Source: Paralichthys olivaceus
Taxonomy: Eukaryota > Chordata > Actinopteri > Pleuronectiformes > Paralichthyidae
Direction: 5' to 3'
Assembly (NCBI RefSeq): GCF_024713975.1
Contig: NC_091116.1
Coordinates: 4,116,463-4,180,462 of the forward strand
DNA length: 64,000 nt
The translations under genes and the position numbers were made by a program. The notes below the pieces were generated by a model. It ran no database searches, was not told where the DNA came from, and worked only from the letters and a program-made list of their open reading frames with translations. Below are positions 47,911 through 59,059 of this stretch, piece after piece (the stretch's first letter is position 1; each line of letters begins with the position of its first letter).

Positions 47911-48894
47911 TGCTGCGAGAGAACTTCTGTTCAAAGGCAGCGCCAAGTACAAGTGTTGTTTCTCTTCAACACTAAATCCATGGTTGACATCTTCCTTCAA
48001 CATGAATCACAAATTAAACCTGCTTTGCAAGTTTATCCAACAATTGCCATTTAATGTATTTGTATTATATAATTCCCCCTTTATGTACATGGTAAATGTA
48101 CAGTAGCTTCACGTTTACACATATATACATACAGTGCATATGTAAAGCACTTTCTCTGCCACACATCAATCACACGCTGTCACAGCAATCAGGGCCATTT
48201 AGGGCTTCATTATCTCGCCTTAGGACACTTTAGCACGCTGAACGAGCAAGACTGGGATCAATATACAGATCTTACGGTGCCCGTGTGTACGTAGTCTTAA
48301 TTGTTGTTGGCAAAGCTTGCCGTTCCTGCTCTGGATGGAAACTACCCTCGGAAGGCACTAACAGAAAATGATGCAGACTGTAATCCATTGTTTTCACAGT
48401 TAAATCAACTCCAACTTGTTCGGCTGCAGTGTAAACAGATACACCAGCTGCTCTTTGTTTTATCTCCAAACAAAGAAGCCGCTCTAGGATAGTACACGCT
48501 TACTGCACGATCCCTTTTCTAGTGGTTATAATATTTTATATTTTAAATTGTTTTATATTTATGCACACCACTGCAAATTCCTTGAACACCTACTCTGCAA
48601 TTAATTCTGATATGATGATTCATTGCCTCTCAGTCAGGGGTAAACTCACATGATCATGTGATGCGCAAACTCCGACAACAGAGACAGATGGGGTATGGAT
48701 CAAGATGTGTTTTTCTAGAGCTCACAACAATATTATTATTGATAAAAAAGGACCACGCTATTAAAGTGAGGCAGACGCTGTACGAAAAAGCAATTATTCT
48801 TTGCCTAAGTGATGAATCTCTGTATTATATTAGCTCAAACTAATATCTGCTAAAACACTATTATGAAAATGTTCTTACAGGATCATTCAGCTGG

Positions 48895-48921
48895 ATAATA
48901 TAATAATAATAATAATAATAA
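48895..48921. repeat. (ATA)n microsatellite
   Basis: An uninterrupted run of ATA triplets, about nine units. Confidence 0.9.
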
Positions 48922-49189
48922 AGAATAGCTCTTTTCAAATAAAGGCACATAGCTTTAATAAGATAAGTCTCCATTGATAGAATCAATAAAAGGTCAGTCC
49001 TTAATGTGACGCAACAGTCTGCTTCCCTGGTCATCTCTTCATTCCAAAATGTTTTAGGCACTTGGATAAAGAATAAAAAGATAACAGACTGTAGGTTATG
49101 ACTGTAAGTAAAGATGGACGTGTCACTTCCTCCAAAGTAAGCCCAAGTATCTCAGGTACATATCATGGCATCGTGCGGCAAAGACGCTA

Positions 49190-49660
49190 GACAACTGTTT
49201 GTTGTGATACCGTGCTATAGAAATACATTTGATTGATTGATTGACGGAGATCAGGGGATGGAGCCAAAACTCATGCTCAGCCAATCGCAAGTTCCGTTAC
49301 ATTACAAGGACATTAAACAGTCGCGATGTTGTTGAGTTGTTAGCTCACAGTGAGGGAGCTTCAAGCCGGTTGGCAGATTCAGAGCGGAGTGGACGGGCTG
49401 GGGTGTAAGGTTTGACCATATCGTGGATGTAGACTGGACCCGATCTGTTCACAGCACGGAACGCAAGTGCTAGCGTCTCGAAACGGATGCGGGCAGCCAC
49501 TGGTAACCAGTGAATTCACCCTGTTTTTTTTAAGCGAGAATACGTTTAAGCCCGTTTCCCATCCACTAGCATGGGGTAGGCAGTGTTTATGAACCACATC
49601 GTAGCCAGCCACCAGGGGGCGATCAACACGATCAAGACACCTCACTGGCTTCACTTTTGG
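49190..49660. repeat. Composite of LINE-like tail and dispersed fish repeat
   Basis: 49190-49245 ends with CGTGCTATAGAAATACATTT and a TTGA run, typical of a LINE 3' tail. About 49370-49510 contains AGATTCAGAGCGGAGTGG, GATGCGGGCAGCCACTGG and ACCAGTGAATTC, resembling a common fish repeat. The CGCCCCCTGGTGGCTGG motif appears on the - strand near 49605-49621. Confidence 0.5.
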
Positions 49661-49661
49661 G

Positions 49662-52269
49662 GAGCTGTCATGTTAATCAAAATGGGGGGGACAGGGCCCC
49701 CTGGGGGAAGCAAAGAGCCAATGCAGCGGGTGCTTGAATGATTAGGGGAGTAAGTCAAAGTTGAATGAATGTGATTAATGCAAGGAAGGTAAATAAACAA
49801 GAGTTTGCTGATTCTATCATGCTGACCTTTATTTCATTAAAATTCAACTTGGATCCTCTGCTAATTAGTTGCTTCCCCTATCATTGTTTGTTTGTTTTTG
49901 AAAGTAGGGCGGGCGAGGCGAACCTCTTTTGGCAGGGAATGGGGCCACGCCAGAGGAAGTTGGAGAACCGCTCTTTAACCAGAGCAAAAGGCTACAAATG
50001 CGAGGCATGAATTTGTTGTTCTTTACTTTGCAGTTGTGTCTGAACCGCAGCAGATGGCTGACGGCTTTGATTTCCCCCACAGCTATATCAAACACTCAAT
50101 AAAACTGAGAGCGCTCTCATAAACACACACACATGCACACACACACTCTAGGTCAGAGCCATGAAAGGCATCCTCAGCCTGCAGCAGTTCGGGGGGGGGG
50201 CTTGCGTTTACCCTGCTCCGACAGCAGAATTAGGGCAGAGTGTGCATGTGACAGCGGGGTGCATGTGAGTCAGTGCAGCGCTGCAGTAACACAAAAACAA
50301 AACAAAAAGTAAATAAAACAGACGTGATCAAAACTCCCGGCCCTCTGGGTTTTTAGTCATGCAGAGAGAAACTGTTTAAATTCTGTCTTACAAAAAAAAG
50401 AACTTCACTGCGATGCAAATATCTAATAAAACTGAAAATATATTTTTTTTGACTCAGAAATAAAGTAGATCAAAATAGTTAGTTTTCTGTGATTGTGCAT
50501 ATGGCGTGCTTATTTGCATTTGATTCCGTTTTGTATCGCGTGTATTTGATGATTGCACCGATCACAGGAGACAGCCAGAATCAGAGTAATGAGATGGCTA
50601 TTCCGTATTTTGAGTGGCTCCTCATGTTGATCTCGTTTGGCTGTGGGACGGCCGTGCAAAGGTTGGGAGCGCTGATTTGGACTCCGGGCTTGGCTCACCG
50701 GCCAGCACTGATGGAGCTCAGTGTCTGCAATCGATTTTCACAATCTAACCCCCGGCTTTACAGCCTGAGTGGTAATCCTGCAACACATCACTTCCTGTGC
50801 AGCCGGGGGCCGTTTGAAACTGTTAGATGAGCCAGCGAAGGGGGGGGGGGGGGGGGGTTGCAGGGCCAAGATAAAGTTTATGAGTGGCACCACAGATGTT
50901 TTGTTTTGGCACTGGGCTCCCAGGCCTCTCTTCTATTGGATGCTTTGGATGCTCTGTGAGTTAAACCAAAATATAACAAGCGTACCAACTCTAAATCATT
51001 TAGTGGTAACGGAGTATATTACCATACTTTCACCCACCTTGCCTATAACAGGTAATAGCTTTAGGCTAAACTCCAATAGCACCACCAGGCAACTGCATAC
51101 CCAAGCAATATATTTGCTGAGGTAGTCTTGGATGAGAATATAAAAACTTTTTCACAATATAATATTGCCGTGTTGATAACAAAGCACTGTAGCTTTCGAA
51201 CGTCCCCTGCTCTTTTTGTTTTTTTCGGAATCCGGAACTATGTCTCCAGTATTCTTCTGTCCAAACATTGTCCAAAACTCCTGTGTTACACCTGCTAGAG
51301 CAAGAAAGGATTATATAATAGACTTTTGATATCTGTATTTTCTTGTAGTTGATCTTCTGACGAGTGGATTTCAGCCGGGTTGTTTTGATGTCACTGCATC
51401 CCCTCTGAATGCAGACAACAGTTTAGAGGTGCATCTTGCAAATCTAGGGAACTGGCATCCACCAGTGACGCCACCAGTTGTCACCTGGCAGGCTTTTAGC
51501 ATCAAAAGAGCAAGTATATCTCAACGCTGTGGGAAATAAAACATTCTTCAGCTTTCTTAGCAATTCAAAAAGTAAGTTACTGCAGACTTGAACCAACGTT
51601 TTCACCAGGCCCACTACCTTTCCCACACCTTTTAGTCGCTACAGGCAGATATGTTGTGGAAACAAATTAAATGGCTTATCAGGAAACAATTTCCATCTTG
51701 GCAGAAAGAGAATAATCATTAAAGAGTAACTTTACATTTGATTTTAACAGGAACATATGCCCCCTTCGTGATTAATCGCTTTTTCCCTTTAAAGACGGAG
51801 GCTTGTAATGATGGATATTTAGGCTGTGCTGAGCACTTATTTTATCATCGGAGCAGATGTTTTGCTTTTGCTTCTGCTGACAGGTCGGATTGGCTGCGTC
51901 TAACGCGGCTGACAGTTCCAGACACTGTTTAAAACATGAAAACTGTGATTCATGACGGTTGAGGGTGTCAGAACACACAGTTTGAGTGTCCTACTATTCA
52001 AGTGATGTATGGTTTGGATGCAGGGATGAATAACTGAGTTTCTGACAGGTGTAATTTTTCTAAGGATATTAATAATCAAACCTGTAACAGTGAATGATGC
52101 AAAGAACAATGGCTCTTAGATTCTATGAGTAAAGGCATAGGTGGTGTGGAAGAGATGCATTTTTCCATTTTTCTTTTTGATCCTTTCAAGCATTTTCTTT
52201 AAATAAATATATTAAAATTCACAGCAAAAGTGAGGATGTATTATGTGGCTGCCCAGACATGCAATACAT
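49662..52269. other. Non-genic stretch
   Basis: No gene is recognised. It contains G-homopolymer tracts near 50190 and 50840-50857. An open frame of 113 codons at 50489-50830 has no recognisable similarity. Confidence 0.4.
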
Positions 52270-52440
52270 ATTAATTGAACACTGCAGCAGCAGGCGGCCA
52301 TTTGGATTCTTTCATTAAAATCAAGCCACATGAGGTGTAAAAGACTTTGTCCGAGGATGACCTTCCTTTAATGAATCCCACTTGATCTGAATGTATTAGG
52401 TGTGGCGGCGTCATATTCAGAACTCTTCTCAGGCAATGAT
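52270..52440 (-). pseudogene. L1-type LINE reverse transcriptase fragment
   Basis: On the - strand the translation LIHSDQVGFIKGRSSSDK matches the start of the L1/Tx1 reverse transcriptase core, followed by decayed sequence. No endonuclease or downstream RT motif accompanies it. Confidence 0.7.
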
Positions 52441-52799
52441 CACAAAAGAAATTGTGGGTCTGTATGATGTTTGCAATTAGAAAAATCCACAAACAGTATG
52501 TCACCATATTTCTTATAATGATTGATGGTTTGATGGTTTTTCCCTCATCAATGAAATACCACATTTGACATCTTCTGTTTTTACAGGACTCTTTAGATGA
52601 TCTTTCTGATCCAGAGATATTTCTGGCAGTGTGAAATACCTCTGGATTAATGTCTGATTTAAAAAGGTGGTTCGAGTTAAATGTTAATACATATAAGCTG
52701 GTGTGGTACAAGTACTTTTTCTTTTGGTGTAACTGCCAAGCAAACCTGTTCTTCTCTAATATAAATAGGACGTCCTCATTTACTATATTTCTGCTATTT

Positions 52800-53452
52800 T
52801 AAATGTTTCTTCCAAGACTGGAACAGATTTATATTGCTCATATACTGCAAGACTGACTAGAATGGTAGATTGCTCTCTCTCGGTTGGGGGAGAATTGCTG
52901 TCTTAAGTTTAAGTATCTTGGGGTCTTGTTCTCGAAAGAGGGGACAATGGAGCATGACATGAACAGACGGGTTGGTGCGGCATCAGCAGTAATGCAGGTG
53001 TTGTACCGCACCGTTGTGGTAAAGAAGGAGCTGAGCCGCAAAAGGAAGGCTGTCGAATTACTGGTCGATCTACATTCCAACGGGTCACGAGCTCTGGGTA
53101 GTGACCGAAAGAACAAGGTCGAGTTTACAGGCGGCCAAAATGAATCAGTCTTGAGGAATGGGTTGAGGAGTTCAGACATCCAGAGAGAGCTTGTAGTTGA
53201 ACCATTGCTGCTTCATGTTGAAAGGGGAAAGTTGAGGAGGTTCGGGCCTCCTGGGTGCCTTCCTTTGGAGGTTTACCCAGAACTAGCTAGAGGGATTTGG
53301 CTTGGGATTGCTTCGGGATCCACCAGGAAGAGCTGGACAACATGGCTAAGCAAAGGGACATTGAGGGTACCCTACTTGGTCGGCCACCTCCCAACCCAAG
53401 CCAAGCTAAGCAGAAGTGAATGAATGGATGGATGGAAGGATGGATGAGTGGA
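52800..53452 (+). pseudogene. Non-LTR retrotransposon 3' fragment (RT C-terminus) with ATGG tail
   Basis: The translation reads KFKYLGVLFSKEGTMEHDMN, RRVGAASAVMQVLYRTVVV, RSSDIQRELVVEPLLLHVER and LRRFGPPGCLP. This is the C-terminal region of a very common fish LINE that ends in a GGATGGATGG tail, seen here at 53428-53452. The YIPTLTYGHELW stretch and the final arginine-rich block are mutated or lost. An accidental 179-codon frame survives, so automatic gene callers may report it as a protein. Confidence 0.75.
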
Positions 53453-54540
53453 TACTTCCTCGAAGGCCTTCCAGACTACCCCAACCTCATCTTTACCTGT
53501 TTCTTTCAGTCTCCAATAAAATAGATCCTATTATTTAATCACACTGCCCTCTAAATCCCTTTATTAGTAGTGTAATTTTGATACTGTATTAGAATGTGTT
53601 TTCTTGCTATCCCAGTCACCGCATGCCAAACAAATCCCACCACACACGTAATATTAATGCAAACATAAAATCTGAGTTTGAACAAAATTCAGTATATGTC
53701 AGTTAAAAACAGAATTTTAAAGCCTGTTACATATCACAGTTGTCCGTCCAGAGTTTTGTAGACGCTCTACACAGACAGCCATGTCTTTTCAGATTCAGTG
53801 CTAAAGCCTTTAATGAACGGAAAATATATCTCACACCTCACTGATCAGCTATTTCCCTGAATTACCCTGAAGCTCTTTTGAAGACAGAGGGAAAAAAAGG
53901 GTGGGTGCTGTGGATCTCACTCTCCCACTGGTTGCCCTGTGTGCACCGACTTGTAACGTCTGTATATTTGTGTGTGTGAATACAGCACAGCCTGAGGAGA
54001 GGATCAGAACATATTAACACCTAATGGTTGGGGAAAAAACACATTTCACTTGAGTGGTCGGGGTGTGACTTGATGGCTTTTGTAGTTACCACATCTCTGC
54101 TTTGATTCACTCCATGAAAACTGTCAATAATTCATGTTGCACATAATCATTATTTTGAACCAAGCGGTTGCATCTTGAAACAAGGACTTTTTTTCTTTCT
54201 TTTTTTTTTTTTTGCAGGCATGCCATTAAGCTTTCAGAGCTGAGACAGCAGTGGCTCCAGGTGATCTGGCAGGAGTGTGTGACTGAATTTATAATGCATC
54301 TGTGACGCTTTAAAATGGAATGATATGGGACGTCTGCCCAAACATCCCTACTGTAAACTGTGTACTGTGTGTGTGAACAGTGGCTGTTAAGTAAACAGCC
54401 CTGACTGTGCACATAAATTTACACACACTCAGTCCCAGGTTGTTCTTAGATATTTAGATTTAAACCCGAGTAAGGCCCTGTATACACAGCCTCTAGAAGC
54501 AGCCTGTACCACATGAGAGAGGACAGTTAAAGGGCTATAT
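53453..54540. other. Non-genic stretch
   Basis: No gene and no clear repeat apart from a T-rich tract at 54187-54213. Confidence 0.4.
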
Positions 54541-54660
54541 TAGTCAATCGATCAAACTTTATTCGTATAGCCCATATTCACAAATCACAATTTGTCTTGT
54601 AAAGCTTAACAAGGTGTGGTATCTTCTGCCCTCAACCCTCAACAAGAGTAAGGAAAACTA
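54541..54660 (-). repeat. LINE/SINE-like tail fragment
   Basis: TCGATCAAACTTTATTCGTATAG followed by CACAAATCACAA is the complement of a tail ending in AATAAAGTTTGAT, as found on fish retroelements. Confidence 0.45.
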
Positions 54661-54720
54661 CCAAAATAAACTATTAACAGGACAGAAGTGCTATAGATGT
54701 GAAAATGTGAAAAGGAACTA

Positions 54721-55053
54721 TTGGCAGAAATTGAATGTAGAATAATCCTCATGATGTTTTCACTAGTTCGTTCCATCTAAATTGTATGAATTGTAGTTTT
54801 CTTTACCCCAGAAAAGACCCTTTATATTTAAATACTTTATATTTACATGGAGGGGACCCTCTCTACGGAGGCTGCCATGTTTTTTACATTAGTCCAGACT
54901 GGACCATTAAACACCTTTTGAGTTTTTATAACAACTGAAGCTACCACAGGTTCTTTTTCATGTTTGGAAGGAGAGGGTGAGGTGAGGGGTGTTCAGCTGC
55001 AACATGCTACTTCAACACTAGATATCACTAAATTCTACACACTGTACCTTTAA
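54721..55053 (-). mobile_element. TTAA-flanked MITE, copy 9
   Basis: Reverse orientation. The terminus at 55053 is intact (ACACACTGTACCTTTAA). The other is truncated at TATTGGCAGAAATTG and abuts unrelated repeat DNA. Very similar to copies 5 and 8. Confidence 0.87.
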
Positions 55054-55119
55054 GATTTCAATCTGTCCAATATTAAAGATAATATATACTTGCAAAACAT
55101 CGCAATCCCAATGAGTCTC

Positions 55120-55275
55120 AGATGAATTGTGTGTTTAATGAGCATGGACGTTAGCACGCTAATACCCTCAACTAAAATGCTGAGCATTGCTTCACCTGCA
55201 AAGCATCAATATTGTATGATTTACCATTGTGAATGTGTTAGCATGCAGACATTAGCGTTTAGCTCTGCTCAGAAT
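55120..55275. repeat. Dispersed repeat with TTAGCATGC motifs
   Basis: ATGCTGAGCATTGCTTCACC, GAATGTGTTAGCATGCAGAC and ATTAGCGTTTAGCTC resemble a widespread fish repeat with TTAGCATGC/GCTAA phrases. Boundaries and class are uncertain. Confidence 0.4.
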
Positions 55276-56192
55276 ACAGTCTCACAGGGCCAATAGCATA
55301 GTTATAGACTCTTGACAGAAATACATCTATACATTTGATGATTTACAGTTCAACACTGAATATATCTTGGTTGATGAGGGAATTAGGTTTAAATGAGACC
55401 ATCAATTTAAATATTGCAAGTCTGGAAGTGAATTAAGGTTTTGCCAATAATTTCTGCAGCTGATCATCAAACACTGTCATATATCAATAAACACTACACC
55501 TGCAAGCATAGCTGATGTATGGTGTTAGTAGAAATATCAATAACTCCTAATCATCCTCCATCTTCAGCATGCGGAGGAGCCAAAGGGCTTTTAATCAGTG
55601 ACAGAGAGACAACAATAACATGGCTTGGCATGTTTTGCGTTTTAGATTTGATGGTAATTATATTAGTCAGGACGAGAGCTGATGAAATCTCTACCGCTGC
55701 GTTCAGAGCCAGCACTGACATCCCACCAACACAGCCTGAATAGTGCTAAATGAAGTGAACAGTTTGTAATTCACAGATCTGCGGGAGATCACAGCATTAG
55801 CATTTTGGGAGAGAGAACCTGGGAAATGAGGGCAGCTGTCTCTTCCCCTCTGTCAGTTCTGAACCAACACAGGATTGTATTATCAGGGAGTAGACCTGTT
55901 GGTAAACACATAAATGCAGTGAGACAGTATAGTAGGCCACTGCTTTATGTGTATGCATGGAGATAATATGTCAAAGAATGAAGGTGTGCTCAGTTTTCTA
56001 TTATATTTACTTATTAATTCCACAAATGCCCGTCTGTCCGAATGTGGAATGCAAACCATTTATATTACTGGCTTCACACTTGTGCATTTTTAATAGCCGG
56101 AGGTAGTGCAGTTTTGATTTGGTGCAATGCAATATGTTCAACAAATTGAATAAACAGGAAATCAGCACCTCACATTCAGTTGGAACAAAGCC

Positions 56193-56440
56193 TTAAAGGG
56201 ATAGTTCACCCATAAATGGAAATGTACTCATTATCTACTCACCCCTATGCCGATGGAGGGGTGGGTGAAGTGTTTGAGTCCACAGAACACAGGTAAACAG
56301 AGTTGTAGCCAAATCCAATCCAATTGAAGTAAATGGCAACCACTTCATCAAAATAATTGATGAAGTGGTTGCCAGGTTTTTATTACGTTTGAAGATTTGT
56401 CTTTTTTATTTCACCATATTGGACTGACACAGAAATTCAC
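56193..56440 (+). mobile_element. TTAA-starting MITE-like element with internal hairpin
   Basis: Begins TTAAAGGGATAGTTCACCC, a common fish inverted-repeat element terminus, followed by TACTCATTATCTACTCACCC. The matching right terminus is absent, so the element is truncated. A perfect 18-bp-arm hairpin lies within it at 56334-56374. Confidence 0.65.
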
Positions 56441-56589
56441 AGGTGCTGATTTCAATCTTGGTAACAATATTCATGAAACAACTTCCTCAATTGCAATTGG
56501 TCTACACAGTAAAAGCACAATGTTTTGTTGCTGCAATGCCGGATATTGATTTGAATTAAAGAGCTCTTAATTCGAAGAGTTGTGAACTT

Positions 56590-56770
56590 TTGTCGATTGC
56601 TCAACTGACCTCTGAAACAGCCGACGTGCAATGTATGAGCAAATAACACAAGTTGAGCAAATCCTCCGATATTACATGAACAATAACAAAGGAGGAATAA
56701 GTGACAGTATGTTGTTAACCTTTTCGAGGACGACACGTGTTATTCACAGTTCAGTTTCAGGAGAAAAAGC
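56590..56770 (-). repeat. Dispersed repeat family B
   Basis: On the - strand it carries CATTGCACGTCGGCTG then TTTCAGAGGTCAGTTG, a variant of the block found near 1890, 13618 and 61665. GGAGGAATAAGTGACAGTAT also resembles sequence near 2095. Confidence 0.5.
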
Positions 56771-56814
56771 TGCAACCATCATTACCACAGGCCAAGACAA
56801 CAGGCCATTTTAAT

Positions 56815-59000
56815 TTATTTTCACCTGTTTGGCTTATCACTTTGTTAAGGTACTTAGTTGAATTAAAAGCATTCCATGACTTTAACCTACAAGAATAACA
56901 CAACACAGAATAAACTACATGCAGTGGATTAGATGAGATTATGTAATGTGATCTCTTGTTATAGCGTAAAGCTGCCAGTGTGACTAGAAATGTGTGGACT
57001 CTGCTGTCACTTTAATTAAGTCAGTAATTCATCCATCTGTCCATTTCCTGCAAACACCTACTAACTGGTTATTCCTATTTATAGGAGGAATTATATTTAT
57101 CGAGTGTCTCCTCTCGAATGTGGAGGGGACACTGAAGACAAGTGTTGGGAAAATACTTAATTAATTGTTGTATTTGGCAGCTTTAATGTGTCCTTGATCA
57201 TTTTTTCCTTGATTCACCTGGTCAGTGGTGCTGCTTTTTCACCAACGCCGCAGCACTCATTTTCAAAAGTGAAGTGACTGCAGCCCGAAATCCGCCTGAG
57301 AAGGATCGATTTCAGTGTGAGTCTCCTCTGCGAGGCCTCCTCCCTCATTCTTAGCGCTAGTGATTCTGCGGATCCCAGAGGACCTGAAACAGTGTTGGAT
57401 CAGCTGTGGAACACAAATCAGCATTAGGAAAAAACCAACAGACAGCAGTTCTTCAAAGATCCCATCGTTTGGATCTTGGGGGATTACTGCGTGCAATTGT
57501 GGTGGATTTTTTTACTGTGTGTGAATGTGTGCCTATACGTGGAACTCAGATTTGATTGCTGTCCTCTTTGTATGTGCTCCACACACTCCTTGTTATTTTT
57601 CACAGCCCATCTGCTCAACACCCCTCCCTTAACGCCATGTGTGGACAAAACAGCCAACGAGGAGGATATGTAATGAAGAAATGAGTGTCGCCATTTACTG
57701 TATTTAAACTTGCGTCTCCTCAGAGCTTTACATTTCTATTGGAGAGCTAGCACGGGCGTTAAGCCTGGATTGTATCATTGATAAAGGTTCTATAACTTCA
57801 CTGCTGACAAAATGGGATTTATTTCCTATCCAGGAAAATAACGTGGTGGAATCAATAATGAGTAGGCTACAAAAACACTGCCCTGCATTATTTGAGGCTG
57901 AATGGACATATCAAGGAATCCAAGGGTTGTTATCAGCGCTGTGGCTCACTCTGCTGGCCGGGGACTCAGAGTGTGCGAAGGCTGAACGTGGCGAAGCATG
58001 CACAGCTCTTTGCGAGCGCTGTTCCAGCTCTGGACAAAAAGCAGTTCCAGCTCCGTGTCACCTGGAGGACATGCAAACAATTAGGAGAGGGTCAGTCTCT
58101 GGGTCCGCCGCAGCATTGATGTATTGATGGGAGGCGAATGCAGACTGACAGAGGTCGCAATTCATTCCCTGCGTTACCTTGAGTCCAACCGCGGCTGCTG
58201 CTGCCAACGCCGCTGGTTTCTATTAAACATCAGTGAACGCCTTATTATCAAGCTGGTTTGTGCGTTGGAGGAGGATGAGTCATTTCAATAATCTGACTTC
58301 TGATCTCGGCCCATTTTCACCACTGACAGCTGAGTCAATCATCGCCGCAAATGTATTTCACAATAATAGGAGGGGACAGCTAGAAGTTTTCATTTTATCG
58401 TTTACATCTGATAGACTGTCATTTGTTGATTTGTATTGGAACACCCAGAAAGTAAGAAATGTACCATTATAGACATGCACATCTGCACTGTAAATCACAC
58501 ACAAACACAGACACACATATATATTTAATGACGCTTCCATGATTGAATATCACCCACGGAGAATTATGTTTTAGTTCTGCTGAGCTTGCGGGGACATCCA
58601 GTTGTAACAGAGGAGTATTGTGACTGATGAATATCCAATATTCCCTCCCTTTTTTTTGTGTCACACTATTGATCTTTTTACTAAACGCTGCACTGTGTTC
58701 ACCAGCTAGCCACTAAATGTGTCTGATATCTGAATATCTGCGCAGGTATACATTTACAGGGGGGTTCTTTTGTTGCATTGCTTGTTTCCAGCAAGTGGTT
58801 CCCACTGCTGCTGAGCTGCTAACTGAACAAAGTAGTGCCAACATCTCTGCATGGAATCACCGCTAAATGTGTTAGAAAGAAAGGAAGAAAGCCTTGCACG
58901 GCAAGAAAAGGTAAAAATTGGATCATTATCACATTCACAACCCTCTGAAATTGGATGCCTTGCCAAAGAGAAGCAGTTCTGCCATTGAATTAGAGGCCTT
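56815..59000. other. Non-genic stretch
   Basis: No coding exon can be supported. Several short open frames (for example 57496-57263 on the - strand and 57843-58127 on the + strand) show no recognisable similarity. Confidence 0.4.
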
Positions 59001-59025
59001 AGTTTGATATACAGTGGGCTCCAAA

Positions 59026-59059
59026 AGTCTGAGACTTTCCCATGGGAAAGTCTCAGACT
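59026..59059. repeat. Perfect 34-bp palindrome
   Basis: AGTCTGAGACTTTCCCA is followed directly by its exact complement, with the centre at CCCATGGG. It is preceded by TACAGTGGGCTCCAAA, like a Tc1/mariner-type terminus after TA. It may be a collapsed fold-back element. Confidence 0.9.

Noticed and set aside
50489..50830. 113-codon open frame with a hydrophobic start
   Set aside because: No similarity recognised, no splice context, and it ends just before a G homopolymer.
52884..53423. 179-codon open frame as a host gene
   Set aside because: Its translation follows a common fish LINE C-terminus and is followed by a GGAT-type tail.
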